From Corylus avellana (lineage: Eukaryota; Streptophyta; Magnoliopsida; Fagales; Betulaceae): a DNA stretch of 64,000 nt. A program made the translations under genes and the position numbers. Shown one piece after another: positions 12,301 to 23,331 of this stretch. Below the pieces are notes generated by a model that was given only the letters and a program-made list of their open reading frames with translations, searched no databases and had not been told where the DNA came from. The stretch is from the NCBI RefSeq assembly GCF_901000735.1, contig NC_081549.1, forward strand, positions 7,059,416 through 7,123,415, given 5' to 3'. Position 1 is the stretch's first letter; each line of letters opens with the position of its first letter.

Positions 12301-15300
12301 GACACCCAAAGAATCTCCACAAATACAACCCAACAAATTAGAGCATCCACCTCAGAGCATTTCCATACCAGATGAACAAATAAAAAACCATATGAAATCA
12401 CAGAGCATCCAACCCATATGAAAAAATATACCCCTATGAAATCACAGAGCATCCAAATCACAAAGCATCTCCACAAATACAACCTAACAAATCAGAGCAT
12501 CCAAACTAGAGCATCTCCACACCAAACAAACAAAAAACCCATATAAAATCACAAAGTATCCAACCCTTGGTAGATCTCGTAGCACTCCAATGGCCGCCCC
12601 TTAACACGTCGATTAGGAGGGGATGAATCCTGACCTTACGATCTGGACCTTGTTGGGCTTATCCAAAGAGGAGAACACCAACAACGTGATGGCACTGGTA
12701 TGTACGGTAGCATATTTGGTTGAGATTAAGGATCAGACGGCAAAAAGCAGCTGAGGGGTACAGATACCCTAAGGTCCTTAGGTCCTCGTGAGCTTTCTCA
12801 ACGAGACCATGTTGTCTTCTTGCTCAAACACCTCCGGGCTCTTCAGCGAGTGCCAAGTGAACAAAGCGGCCAAAAGGCGAAGAATGAAAGAGAAAGAAAG
12901 GGAGAGAGAGGGAGACGAGCGACCAGAGAGAGAGAATGAAAGAACAAAGGGAGACGAGCAAGTGAAAGTAAAAATAATAAAAAAATTTATCTAGTATGAA
13001 CAATGAATAGGCTGCTATTCATTCTAGAAGAAAAGGAGCTATTTTTTGGAGATAAAAAATTAGAATTTGACTATTATGAGCCATTTGCCTATTCTCTTGG
13101 AGATGCTCTAACTATGAAACTGTTGTTTACATTCTTTTGTAGCAAATAACTACCAAAATAAAATATTCAATTTGCATATGCATTGCCCTTCTCTTGTATG
13201 AAGGATTTTCCCACATGCATATACCGACATATACATATACATAACTCAAAAGGCTATCTCTCTTTATGAGTAAATTTACGTACCTCTTATTCAGATTTGG
13301 TTGTTTTCTCTTTTTTTTTTTTTTTTTTTTTTCTTCTTTTTTTTCTTTTTGTTGTTGTAAATAATCGATATATTATTGAAAGTGTAAGGTGCCTCCACGT
13401 ACATAGGAAGTATATAAGAAAAGCAACATAGGTAGTAGGGACAAAAAGAACAAGAAAATCATGAAAACTAATCACTGGTTGTTTTCTTTATTAAGGAGCG
13501 CAGCTCCTTCTTGCTTCTTAATCAAGTCCAATACTTACAATTAAAAAGCAACTTTTCTTTTAAGGAGGAAATTTATTTTCTTTAATAAAGATGAAAAGTA
13601 TTTTAGGGTGAAAAAACCATGCATAGTGAGTTGGGCAGTCACACATATTCAAACATACTATTGTATTCAATAAGTCACAAAAAAATTTATCAAACCTCAC
13701 GATTGCCAATCTGATCTAGGAGATAAGATCCATGCAAGCGCAACATTTTCACCTGCAAGAGAACAAACAGCATATATCTAGTCCATTATCACTGTAAAAT
13801 GTAAGACAAACAAAATTAATTGGAACAATGGCAAGACCATCGAACTAAAGAAGAGGAAATAAATAATTTTTTTTTTTTAAAGAATAAACTACTAACCACA
13901 ACATCTAGCCAGCCAACAGCTAATGCTGATGATATTACTTCCCAATATTTAGTATTATCCTCAATAACCTGCATAGAACAATTTCATAAAAGATATGACC
14001 ATCTTAGATAACCTTGATACATATCACCGGTCAAAGACAAGTTAAAACATCAGACACTAAGTAAACAACAAAAACAGTAAGCCAAAGCGATTTCATAAAT
14101 AAGAACCTTAACCCAACAAAATTTTGTGCTCAATTTGTGATGCAAGAAAAGCCACTCTGAGAACTGGTAACATTAATTTTGTGTAACAGACATTTCATCC
14201 ACACCATACAATCAGCTAGATTAGTTCACAACAACAGCCAACCTATTTACGTGAGAGGGAAGAAATCAACTAAGCACAAGTTAGGATGCCATAACAACAT
14301 AGAACCATGATGAAGTTACCCCAGAATCCCATATACAAAAATTGTTGAGGATTTTAAGTTGAGTTTTGATAGCAATCCTACTATAAACTTCAGTGAGAAG
14401 CCACAGAACATTATGAAAATCAGTTAAATTGTCTGAACCATCGTGAAGTATCACGTTTCTAATAAAAGATGAAGAGAAAGAACAGCATACAGCCAAACCT
14501 GTAAAGTGACAAGCTCTTTCTGAAAATCCACAACTTTCAAATGGATTGTTGCTTGTGTAGAGGAGAGAAGGCTATCATAATCCTGCCACAAGATACAACA
14601 ATTAGATGGACAGGGTAACAAATTACAAAAAGTAATTAAGAAGCAGCTCAAGAGCACAGAAGAAAGATCATTACAGTTAACCAATCAACAAGACGTTCAG
14701 GTAGCCATGCTTGAGATAGCTTGTCTGCATAAAATACTTCCATCAGCTCCCATGCAGCTTTCAAACAGGTTGGCTCCTCAACTTTCTACATGTTTTGAGG
14801 TTTTTGATGAATAATAATTTATTAAATGAAAAAGGCCATGCCCTCATACACAAAAGTATACAAGAGAGACAACCACCCAAAAGGAGTTAGAAATCTAAAA
14901 AGTTAACAAGATCTATAATATTTGAAGAGGATAAATAGGAACATAGACTACAGCCCAATCTAAGAAATATCTCAAAAAAGAGGATTTTAAGAAAAACACA
15001 TTGGACTTGCAGTCCTCAAAAAGGCGCTGATTCCTCTGTCCAAATGCTTCATATTAAGAATGCAAGAATAACTTTCCAGATAGCTTTATGTTTTGAACTT
15101 AAAAACAAGAGAAATTAAATTGGAAAAAGAAGCCTTATGCGACTAAGTGAGGTTCAAAGTTAAACATACATAATACATTACCGAATGTTGCCCGCAGGCC
15201 CAACAATACTTAATCAAAGAGCAACTAGAAAACCAAAAAACCAACATAACAACAGATTCACCTGTAAAACTGCCTGTGGGTCTTCAATCGCTGGACTAGG

Positions 15301-15304
15301 AAGT
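6355..15304 (-). CDS. NUP85: Nuclear pore complex protein NUP85 (NUP75), 5'-truncated by gap
   Basis: Scaffold nucleoporin of the Nup107-160 (Y) complex at the nuclear pore; in legumes NUP85 is also needed for symbiotic signalling. Sixteen minus-strand exons with GT-AG borders and consistent phase: 15304-15262 (partial), 14785-14675, 14582-14499, 13968-13897, 13752-13696, 9862-9743, 9622-9422, 9286-9176, 9060-9023, 8859-8703, 8064-7963, 7859-7803, 7623-7477, 7187-7117, 7019-6932, 6731-6675, and last 6552-6355 with TGA (17 counting the partial one). Together they give about 570 residues. Recognised stretches include [66 protein letters not shown] and the C-terminus [18 protein letters not shown]. 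Plant NUP85 is about 716 residues, so roughly 145-150 N-terminal residues are missing; they should lie in the 15305 gap, since the sequence past it does not encode them. The 3.8 kb intron 9863-13695 is swollen by transposons. All visible exons are open, so the gene is probably functional. Confidence 0.95.
10068..11990 (-). mobile_element. Degenerate LINE (reverse transcriptase + zf-RVT), in NUP85 intron
   Basis: Minus-strand frames with stops and shifts read as a plant L1-type LINE. Order: RT start ([47 protein letters not shown], about 11945-11780), then the active-site region as [11 protein letters not shown] (about 11730) where FADDT is expected, then [27 protein letters not shown] and [13 protein letters not shown] (11550-11340), then the zf-RVT region ([27 protein letters not shown], about 10700-10610) and [19 protein letters not shown] (about 10320-10260). 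The poly(A) tail is the T-run at 10068-10090. The RT core between KIIS and the FVGDT motif is deleted. It is 5'-truncated and not capable of transposition. Confidence 0.9.
11994..13108. mobile_element. Harbinger-like non-autonomous element with captured sequence
   Basis: The left end TAGCATCTCTAGCAG and the reverse complement of the right end, GAGCATCTCCAAGAG, are imperfect terminal inverted repeats. TAA stands on both sides (11991-11993 and 13109-13111), the TWA target duplication typical of PIF/Harbinger. Inside are a (TC)n run at 12173-12196, several copies of AGAGCATCCAA/ACAAATACAACCCAACAAA words (12290-12560), and a GC-richer block at 12560-12870 unlike its surroundings. That block can be read as a short plus-strand frame ([19 protein letters not shown], from ATG 12623) that could be captured host-gene sequence. 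No transposase. Confidence 0.6.
13297..13478 (-). mobile_element. LINE 3'-end fragment in NUP85 intron
   Basis: T-run (poly(A) on the minus strand) followed by AAATAATCGATATATTATTGAAAG, GTGTAAGGTGCCTCC, TATATAAGAAAAGCAAC and CATGAAAACTAATCAC. Order and wording match the 3' end of the LINE at 10068-10210 (ATAAATAATTGGAATATCAT, GCGAAAGGTGCAGC, GTATACAAGAAAACC, CATAAAAGCTAACCAC). Confidence 0.75.
14803..15090 (-). mobile_element. LINE 3'-end fragment with C-terminal coding relic
   Basis: The 3' untranslated words (AATAATAATTTATTAAATG, GTATACAAGAGAGAC) match the other LINE tails here. Further inside, the minus strand reads IWTEESAPF, then DCKSN and FFLKSSF, the usual end of the zf-RVT/C-terminal part of plant LINE ORF2 (WRERN...FED...LK.FF). 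It sits in the intron between the first two visible NUP85 exons. Confidence 0.7.
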
Positions 15305-15404
15305 NNNNNNNNNNNNNNNNNNNNNNNNNNNNNNNNNNNNNNNNNNNNNNNNNNNNNNNNNNNNNNNNNNNNNNNNNNNNNNNNNNNNNNNNNNNNNNNN
15401 NNNN
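15305..15404. other. Assembly gap, 100 N
   Basis: Exactly 100 N, probably a placeholder for unknown length. It interrupts the first visible NUP85 exon; the missing N-terminal exon sequence should be here. Confidence 0.95.
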
Positions 15405-15660
15405 TTTTTTTCATAAAAAATAAAATAAAAATAAAAATAAAAATCAGGGGCAATATGGGAATTTTAGGATAATATTGGTCTAATTGAAAAAAATTGGAAC
15501 TTTGTGAGGGTGGATTGCAAAAATTGAAATTTTGATGTTCTAATTGAAAAAAAGCTGTCAACTTTGGGAAGGTAAACAGTAATTTTTCATATATTAAATT
15601 GAGATGTTTTGAACTTTAAAAATGACATTGCAAATGGATAATAATTTAGGAGTAAGTGTT
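15405..15660. repeat. Arm of a fold-back/MITE-like repeat next to gap
   Basis: A/T-rich start (ATAAAAATAAAAATAAAAATC) followed by repeated GTCTAATTGAAAAAAATTGGAAC and GTTCTAATTGAAAAAAAGC words. It resembles one arm of the fold-back elements elsewhere in the window; the partner arm would be in the gap. No gene. Confidence 0.35.
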
Positions 15661-15949
15661 TTCCTAAAAATTTTATATATAACAAATTAATTGAACCATG
15701 TCACATATGTTCCCCAACAATAATATGTCCAGATTGTTTGCAATTTTATTGGACATACAATTGGAAGAGAGGGTTTTTATAGGCTCCACCAATTCGAGTG
15801 GAAAATTACACAAACCCAAGATATAATAGAACAAATGGGTTCTACAGAGAGTCGTGAAGAATCCTACATCTATGCCACTCCATTTTCCAGGGAATCATTC
15901 TCAAAATTTTGGTCAACTAAAGTGGCTAATCAACATCTAATTTCCCACC

Positions 15950-16262
15950 CTCAAGAGTGGTAGTTCAATGGTTTTAAGAAAAATTTCATGAGGTTGGGCA
16001 TACACTAGGACTTGGGTTTAACTTTCGCAATGAAAATCTCTTAGCCTATTAGTATTAGCCACTTTGAATCTCATTGATGTCTTGGTGGGGCGGGTGTTAA
16101 GCTATAACTCAATTGGCCTTGAAGCAATGCATGCGGTTCCCACCGTCTAGGCCCCTCCTGAGAGAGGTTCCACGCATTTGTGCTACTATTGTCATACCCA
16201 AGTAAAATAGTTACAATTGGCCTCCCCACTCCAACCTTTTCAATTAAAAAAAAAAAAAAAAG
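15950..16262 (+). mobile_element. SINE, family B (tRNA-like head, poly(A) tail)
   Basis: About 310 bp, starting CTCAAGAGTGGTAGTTCAATGG, which holds a Pol III box A-like TGGTAGTTCAATGG. A weakened box B (GGGTTTAACTTTCGC) follows about 55 bp later, and the element ends in an A-run (16246-16260). It aligns along its length with 24527-24851 (shared words: CAATGGAGAATC/CAATGAAAATC, CACCGTCTAGGC, ACCCA(G/A), AATTGG(T/C)CT). No clear target duplication for this copy. Confidence 0.65.
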
Positions 16263-16493
16263 AGACAATGCCCCTTAATCGTCAAACCCCTACAACTCCT
16301 ACCCTGTGTTTTCACATAATAATTCCCAAAATATAAACAAAACACAACCACCTTTGTACATCTAAACAACACCTAATTATTACAACAAGAAAAACAAAAA
16401 AAACAAAAACCAAAAAAAACACCCCCCCAACAGAAACAAAAAAAAAAAAATGTAAAAACTAAAAAGGTTTTTTTTTTAAATACAGTTTGCTCT

Positions 16494-16886
16494 TTAGGTA
16501 TATAGAGCTTGCCTGTTGGATGGCATGGCGTGCTTCAGCACGTGTTTCTGGCGATATTCTTTGTTGTTTGACGATGGCTCTTTGACATCATCTGCAAATC
16601 GGACCTTCTTTTTGGGTTGACATTTCCCAGAACCTATAATAAAAAAAAACAAATAAGTACATCAAATTCTACAAAGTTATAATTAAAACGAAGTAAAAAA
16701 AAAAAAAAAAAACATACCGTTCAATTTGTTCTTGGCGTGGGCGTAGAAGGTGGTGGTACCCAATTCAGATTCAACTTTCTTCATGAAATCGGAGAGGAGA
16801 CGCTTATGGGCTTGATGAACAAGTAGAACTACGCTTCCCGAGACGGCAAAAACTGCAATGAATCCGACTCCCACAGAGCCCCCCAT
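16494..16886 (-). CDS. 102-residue membrane-anchored protein of unknown function
   Basis: Two exons: 16886-16718 and 16633-16494 (ATG at 16886, TAA at 16496-16494; GT-AG intron of 84 bp; the split glycine codon joins cleanly). The 102-residue product begins MGGSVGVGFIAVFAVSG, a single hydrophobic segment (about residues 4-24), followed by HQAHKRLLSDFMKKVESELG, a basic amphipathic stretch. Then comes a conserved-looking basic motif QPKKKVRFADDVKEPSS (about residues 60-76) and a short tail ending NRQALYT. I think this is a plant-specific uncharacterised family, recalled from the hydrophobic N-terminus plus the KKKVRFADDV motif; no function is known to me. VRF motifs of this kind resemble PP1-docking RVxF sites (here KVRF), which is only a suggestion. 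It is an upstream neighbour of NUP85 on the same strand. Confidence 0.8.
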
Positions 16887-18256
16887 TTCTGGCTTCGTTG
16901 GATCAGATATCCATGGAAAGAAGAAGAAAAACAAGCAGAGGAAGATGGAAATGGTGTAAATATATTGTGTTGAAAATACAAGGAAGGAAGGAAGGTTCTG
17001 TTGAATACCATCAACCCCACATGGCATTGACTAAATATGTTGAGAAAGCTTAAATATTATCTCTACGAAAACAACCTTCAAATTTCCAGTTTCTTCAAAA
17101 TTTTGATGGGTTTTTGAAAAATGATCAGATAAATAAAAAAGACGGCTCAACCTTTTTTTTTTTTTTTTAAAAAAAAAAAACTATTATTATCGTTAATTTG
17201 TAGCGGTTAATTAATTATTCTCACTATCTTTATCAAGGGAACATATGGTTGCTCCTGCCATCAAACACCCACCCTACAAGGAATTCAGCATTAATGTTTA
17301 TGTACTCTCAAATAAATTGAGGCCCTTAATTTATATTGTTCAGAAAAAATAAAAATAATAATAAATTGTAGGTTCTCTCTCTCTCTCTCTCTAAACATGG
17401 GGCTGGTGGAACTTTTATGGTCAAAGGGAGAGATTCCATTGGGAAGGGTTAGAGGGGAGCCTAGTTGCTTATTGGGATATTAAATGGAGTAGGTGGGTAG
17501 TCAGTCTCATAAAAGCTCACTCACATTTACTACTTAAATTGACAGCAATTTCAATAATAAAATTATTGAAAATCTCTATCTAGCTTTCTTAAAGAAATAA
17601 GATAACACATTTTCTAAAATAATAAATTACACGGGATTGTGACACATTATTTTTTGAGAAAATTTTCAGTTGTATGCTCAAGCTCCGCTTCGAAAGTGAT
17701 GTTCAACACATGAAACTGCAAAGTCAAAATTCGAATTCCAAACATTAACTGATATCATATTCAATTATCATTTATCTCAAAAATTTAAACGAATATAAAG
17801 TGATAAGTTTAATTATTTAAATAATATTTTTAACGGTATATAACTAAAATGTTTTATAAAACAATTCAAGATGCAAATTAAGGCATTTATTATTAAAATT
17901 GCAAATACTTTGTAGAGATTGACAATCAGATTTGGACATCTCTATTCAACTATCGTATGAAAAGAAACATGAATACTAGAACTATGTTAATTGGTCCTTT
18001 ATTTGGCGTGGGAAGCATGCTACCATTAAAAAATTGGTTCAATTAATGTTTAATATGACTTAGACAGATCTTGAGGGTTGACCAGTTCGGTCTAACCATA
18101 TGAAGGAGAAAAAGAATAAAAATTAATAAATGAATAGTAGGACTGTTGATTACAATATATTTATTTGAATATATTAATTAAACACAACTATTTTTAGGCA
18201 TTTTTAGTAGAAGTGAATTGCTTTCTACAATTTGGCTTTTCATATTATTCAATTTA
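16887..18256. other. No gene; upstream region of the 102-residue protein gene
   Basis: AT-rich sequence with a (CT)n run at about 17374-17391 and a GGGATATT-type Evening-like word near 17474. It probably contains the promoter of the minus-strand gene at 16494-16886. No exon or repeat with clear ends. Confidence 0.4.
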
Positions 18257-18573
18257 AGGGTGCGTTTGAGATTGTGATTTCACAAGAATAATCTGTATTT
18301 TTAAAAAAGATATTACAAAACGTAAGGCGTTTGACATTGTGATTTAAAAAGCACTTAATTTAAAATAGGAAAAAAAAATACAATTTCTATAAGTATGCTA
18401 GGGGGTGCTTATTTAAAAAGGCGCGAATTTAAATCAAAATTACGATTTCTCATAACAAATATTTAATAAAAAAGTATTTTTGAACATGTTTTACTCTAAA
18501 TGTCTTTGCGATTTTAAAAAATAGCGATTTAAAAAATGCAATTTTTAAAATCGCAATTCCAAATAGATCCTAA
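18257..18573. mobile_element. MITE (GTTTGAGATTG / TCGCAATT family)
   Basis: The left end GGGTGCGTTTGAGATTGTGATTT pairs with the right end AAATCGCAATTCCAAATAGATCC. The interior is rich in AAATCGC/GCGATTT words. Related copies lie at 22146-22352, 24983-25335 and 43765-44140. No coding capacity. Confidence 0.6.
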
Positions 18574-18759
18574 ATTAAATAGAACTTGGGCTGAGTTATC
18601 TTTATAGATAGTGCTGCAATTTTAGAATCTGTGATTGAGGCCACCAGCTCTTTTTATTTACAAAATTTGTGAATTATTAACTGATTAATTGTTAAAGGAA
18701 TTAATTGTAAGTATTACAAGATTTGAATTATTAGTTGATGCCGCAGTGTTTATCGGTCT

Positions 18760-18763
<4 letters not shown>

Positions 18764-18795
<32 letters not shown>
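18764..18795. repeat. (TA)n microsatellite
   Basis: Uninterrupted 32-bp AT dinucleotide run; similar runs occur at 47032-47062 and 56031-56062. Confidence 0.9.
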
Positions 18796-18798
<3 letters not shown>

Positions 18799-18856
18799 CT
18801 GCAGACCCCTAGTTTCATATAATAAAATCAAATTCAGGAGGTTGGCACAAGGTTAT

Positions 18857-19500
18857 TGTTAACATAGTTTCAGGGCGCTAAGGGAGAAGATGATGGGATT
18901 CTGAATATGAATGATCTTTTTATTAAGATGGATTTTCTTTTATATGGCCCAATGCCTACAATGTCATACAATCAGACGACACTTAGCAGTCCTCCATTAC
19001 TCGTTGTTTTGCATTCTTGAGATCAGTGCCTAATGTGCTTTACTCATGCTGCGACACGTGGGTCGTCGGGGGCAAGTTTTGCACCACCCTTGTAGAGTGC
19101 AGGCCACCCCCTGTGTGCATGGGCTTAGCGCCCATACCTTCCGTCTGGATGGGATGTGTTGTACGACGTGATCATTTCCACAATTAGAGTCAGAGATTTA
19201 ATGGGAGGAGCGTCGTTCGCCCTAATGCCTTCTCATATGGATTGGCGCTTTCGTGAGTTGGTTCGCCAGTGTGAGTTGTGCTGGGCTAGGGGGCCTCTAG
19301 AGTTTGGCCGGGAGGCGTGTAGAGAGGTATGACGTAGCAGACTCTGACGATCACACGATCTGTCTTGTGCGAATCATAGGTTTTAGCCGCTATCCCTCTG
19401 ACTAAGCATAGAGCGACCCTAATCTGAATCTGCGGCCGTGAGACCTTCATGGTGACGTGGCATATTCCACTAATCCTAATTACCAATTTTCTCCCTAACA
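18857..19500 (-). mobile_element. Solo LTR, 644 bp, intact 5-bp target duplication
   Basis: The element starts TGTTAACATAG and ends TCCCTAACA, i.e. TG...CA ends with TGTTA/TAACA inversion. GTTAT is present on both sides (18852-18856 and 19501-19505). The interior is GC-richer than its surroundings and has no coding frame, PBS or polypurine tract, so this is a recombined solo LTR. Orientation is uncertain; the minus reading begins TGTTAGGGAGAAAATTGG, which looks like a Copia-type LTR start. Confidence 0.8.
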
Positions 19501-19505
19501 GTTAT

Positions 19506-22145
19506 AAATTATTTTCCAGTTAACACATCTGACGATCATCATTGAATAATACATTCATATTATATAATACCAATTTACTTTGAAAATGTTTCTTTAATCT
19601 TGTTTCTTAATTTAAATTATAAGATAAAGATTGGGGATTAACATCAGCCTGCAGCCAATTATAACAAAGAGAGTCAATCCCCGTTACCCCCATTTTCACA
19701 TCTGACTCATTCTCCAAGTTGAAGTCAATGATAGCAATTTGGTCATATCAAATCAATGGGAATTGCATTTCTGCTGAAAAATTAAAAATCAATTTGTCAA
19801 ACCGGAATTTGAGACTAGACTGTCTGTCTCTAGTTATTATTATTATTTTCAAAAAAAGGCACCTTCTTGAGGCAGACACTTGTAAGGTAGTGACACGTGT
19901 TTTATGCTGTCTTTTTGACGATATTAACCTGAGTCTTTCTCCGTTGGTCCCGCATTTTTAGAGTATTGTTATTTTTTAAAATCTTATCAATTGGTAAAGA
20001 ATTCAATAATTGAGATTTTCCCATATCAACGTCTATAAAAATGTTTGTCATATGATATCAGTAATTATATTTAATGTTAAGAATTAAGCAATTAATAATT
20101 AATAGATAATTAAAAGTTAAATCTTACACATCGTTCAAGGACCAAAATGATATTATGACAAAAATAAAATAAAATAAAATATAAAAAGTGACTTCATAGT
20201 TCCCATGATATCTGTCCATTGTAGTTTTTATTCATTTTTTCATGATTAATAAAGGCCTGCTGCTATATTTTAAGACTAGATCGAGCAATTTGAGCATACG
20301 AAATAATGTAATTGTTTAATAATGTGACGCATGCATTACTTTATGAATAAAAAGCTATTGATTTTATCGAAGTCATTCTCATGATCTCTATCTATTCTAT
20401 TTATTATTTTTATTATTAGCAGCTTATCTTATTTTTATATTGAGAATAACTCCAATCATGTTATGATGTAAACGGGGTGTTTTACACTTATCATTATGAG
20501 GCGGACATCTCAGCTTGAAACATAAAAAAATAATATAACCATTTCACACCAAATAATTTTTCTTATCTTGACAAAATACTTCATAGAAAAGATATCTATT
20601 GATAAAACCATCGGGAGCCATTGTCTTGGTAGGTTTTGGAGACTTTGATGTTGAGGGCTCAGAGGTGTGTGGGAGGTTTGGTGGTGGGTTAGAACAATTG
20701 GAAAAGTCTTTGGAATTTATTTGAATTAAAGATACAATGTTTTCATTTATATTATATTTGTTTTATTACTTGATGTATCAAATTTTTATTAAAGACTGTA
20801 AAATGGGGTTTTACACATCCTGATAGAATGTACTCTCATTATATATAATTCAATACAATCAAAATGTAGGTAGCTTTAACGATACTTATCTGTAGTGGAC
20901 GTAGGCTTCTAAAGCTAACCACTCCAAATTTTTTTTTTTTGTTTTTGCTTATGCTATCATTCTCTTACTTTATATTTCGCATAAATTTTTACACAATTTA
21001 CGAATCAAATCATCCTGAAATTTTCCAATTGGATGATCATTATGATCTAGACAAATATTATATTGCTAATAATTTATAACCAAATGATCAAATAATTCTT
21101 AAATATAGTATACTTTGTGTTGCTAAACAAAATCAAGAGAGGCTAAGTTTCAAATCCCAATCCAAGTCTTACAACAAAAAAACTTCTTGCATTAAGAGGC
21201 AAGAATTTAATATTATTGAAGAGAAAAACATGTGGAGGATCTTGCATTAGAATTACAAATCAGCCTCACTCAGCTTCAACTTATAATAATTAAAGATGAA
21301 AATTTGGAATTTACTAGATATGAACATGAGAATTAGAAGAAGTTAGTAAAATGAGGCAATAATGGACATGGTAGATTAGGCTAAGATTGTTAAAGCAAAG
21401 AAAGTGTCAAACGCTTAGAAATTTTTCACACTAGGAGGTTCCCTTCAAATGGAATTTACCGGCGTTTGAACGAGAATAATGATGATTTATTGTGGATTAA
21501 TGATCCACATTAACTTTTTATGTTAATTGCCTTAGATTCAATGGTTGAAAGTGACCAGTGTAGCTATACTTTGTGTGGCTTATTGACGCTGGGCAGAACT
21601 AGGATTGTTCTGACAGCGTATAATAGCAGCAGAAACTAAAAATTGAAGATAGAAAAGGGAACTCAGGAAGAGAAAAAATAACAAATAGGGAAGAGAAAAT
21701 TCCTAAATGTTCTAAATAAGCAAACAAAGAGATAACTCTGAAATACTTAAATTTAATTGATAGTATAAACTGAATTCTAAAAAATAACAAAGACTAAATG
21801 CCTTTATATATGGTAGGCACCTCCTAAATTAACAAGAAAAAGGAAAAACTCAATCCTTCTTAAAAAAGGAAAATATAATCCTAATGAAAAAGGGAAAACC
21901 TAGTCCTTATTAAAAAGGAAAATTAAAACACGCATGCATAATTAAAATAACAGTTTCGTGAATCTTCTCCTGCATCACTTATCATAACTTTTTAATAAAA
22001 TATTGAGTTAATTGCATAAATGATGTTATTAGTTATCCATTAAGTTATGTTATGATACTTTATTATGTTACATGACTTAGACGTAACTATTTCTATGTAA
22101 TTATTCGGGTTATTTACTTAATAAATAAGCTTCAGTTATTTACTT
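19506..22145. other. No gene; degenerate repeats only
   Basis: AT-rich. A possible element at about 20465-20830 has related ends (GGGGTGTTTTACAC and the reverse complement of GGGTTTTACACATCC). The part at 21600-21985 has the look of an LTR fragment (repeated AAAAAGGAAAA, CTTATTAAAAAGGAAAATT words). No exon is recognisable. Confidence 0.35.
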
Positions 22146-22352
22146 AAGGTCAGCATGGATTGCGATTTTAATAAGTGCAATTTAAAAAATTGTATTTTTA
22201 AAATCATAAAAGCGTTTGATAAAACATATTAAAAAGTAATTTTTTATCAAATAGTTGTTATGCGAAATCGTGATTTTGGTTTAAATATAAGCACCCATAG
22301 CCTTCTTATAGAAATCTCAAATTTTTTTAAATCGTAATGCCAAATGCACCAT
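22146..22352. mobile_element. MITE, second copy of the GCGATTTT family
   Basis: Left end CAGCATGGATTGCGATTTTAA, right end AAATCGTAATGCCAAATGCACC, and interior words CGTGATTTTGGTTTAAAT and AAGCACCC shared with 18257-18573. Confidence 0.55.
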
Positions 22353-22405
22353 TAATACCCTTAATAAATAAGCAAAGCTTGGGGATAATACGTTATTCTT
22401 ACTAT

Positions 22406-22518
22406 TTTTTTATTTTATTTTTTTGACATGTCTGCACAAGAGAGGGAAGGGGGATTCGAATTAGTGACCTCCGCTTCATTAAGCGTAGTCTCAACCGATT
22501 AAGCTACCTCTTGAGGAC
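22406..22518 (-). mobile_element. Short SINE, family A, with 12-bp target duplication
   Basis: Read on the minus strand: GTCCTCAAGAGGTAGCTTAATCGG (box A-like TAGCTTAATCGG), then ATGAAGCGGAGGTCAC, box B-like AATTCGAATCCCCC, then TGCAGACATGTC and an A-rich tail. The same sequence in plus orientation is at 55245-55353. A perfect 12-bp duplication TATTCTTACTAT flanks it (22394-22405 and 22519-22530). Confidence 0.85.
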
Positions 22519-23331
22519 TATTCTTACTATTCATTACAATTAGAGTTGATACATAATAATTGGATTGAGATTAATTTTAAATTGGTTATCTCTAAATTGC
22601 CCTGGGAAAGCAATGGATAAGTATATGATAACTGCAAAAGGAATATTTTCCAAAAAAAGCACCATATCTGTTTTCGTTTAACTGCTTTAACCTCTTTTTT
22701 GCAAAGAAAAGAGGAATTGGCGGTTGGGAAGAGCCGGATTTTGATTGCTTTAGCTCTCTTTTTCTTTTTCCTTTTCTTTCCTTCTTTCTCTTCTTTTCTT
22801 TTCTTTTCTTCAGAAGGTTTCCCAGATTTCGCTTTTCCTTCATATCCAATTGATGGGTGAAAAACAACTGGCTGTGATTACTTAATCTCACAAAGCTTTC
22901 ATATTTCTGACTACTCATTTCCCCATCCTATTATACTCAATTTTTCCTAATAAACATGGCCAAATGTTTGTTAAATCTTGTGTCACCCTTGCATTTGTAA
23001 TTAAATTTGGTATTATTTAATAATAATCAACTCCAAATTCGAAAGAAGAAAGTAACAAAAGCTACACAAATTCCTGACCCAACAGAGCCGGCAACAAAGT
23101 AAATTGCACTATCATAATAATCATATGAAATACAAATTCTTGAGACAACAGAGTAAATCGATCGACTCCCATGGCACCCAGAAAAGGGAAAAACACGACA
23201 CACCAAGACCACGCCGGTAAAAGGAAAACCAGTGAAACAGAGACAAACCCATTACATGTATATTGTTTGTAGAAGAAGTAAAACAGAAAAACATGACTAA
23301 CCCATTTCAAGTTTCAACCGGAACATGTGTG

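Noticed and set aside
15185..15561. Frames crossing the 15305 gap
   Set aside because: They are open only because N is untranslatable; the real coding frame here is the NUP85 exon on the minus strand.
22592..22918. 108-codon Lys/Glu/Arg-rich minus-strand frame
   Set aside because: The middle is a translated TTTC/CTTTT simple repeat; no family resemblance and no splice or codon evidence.
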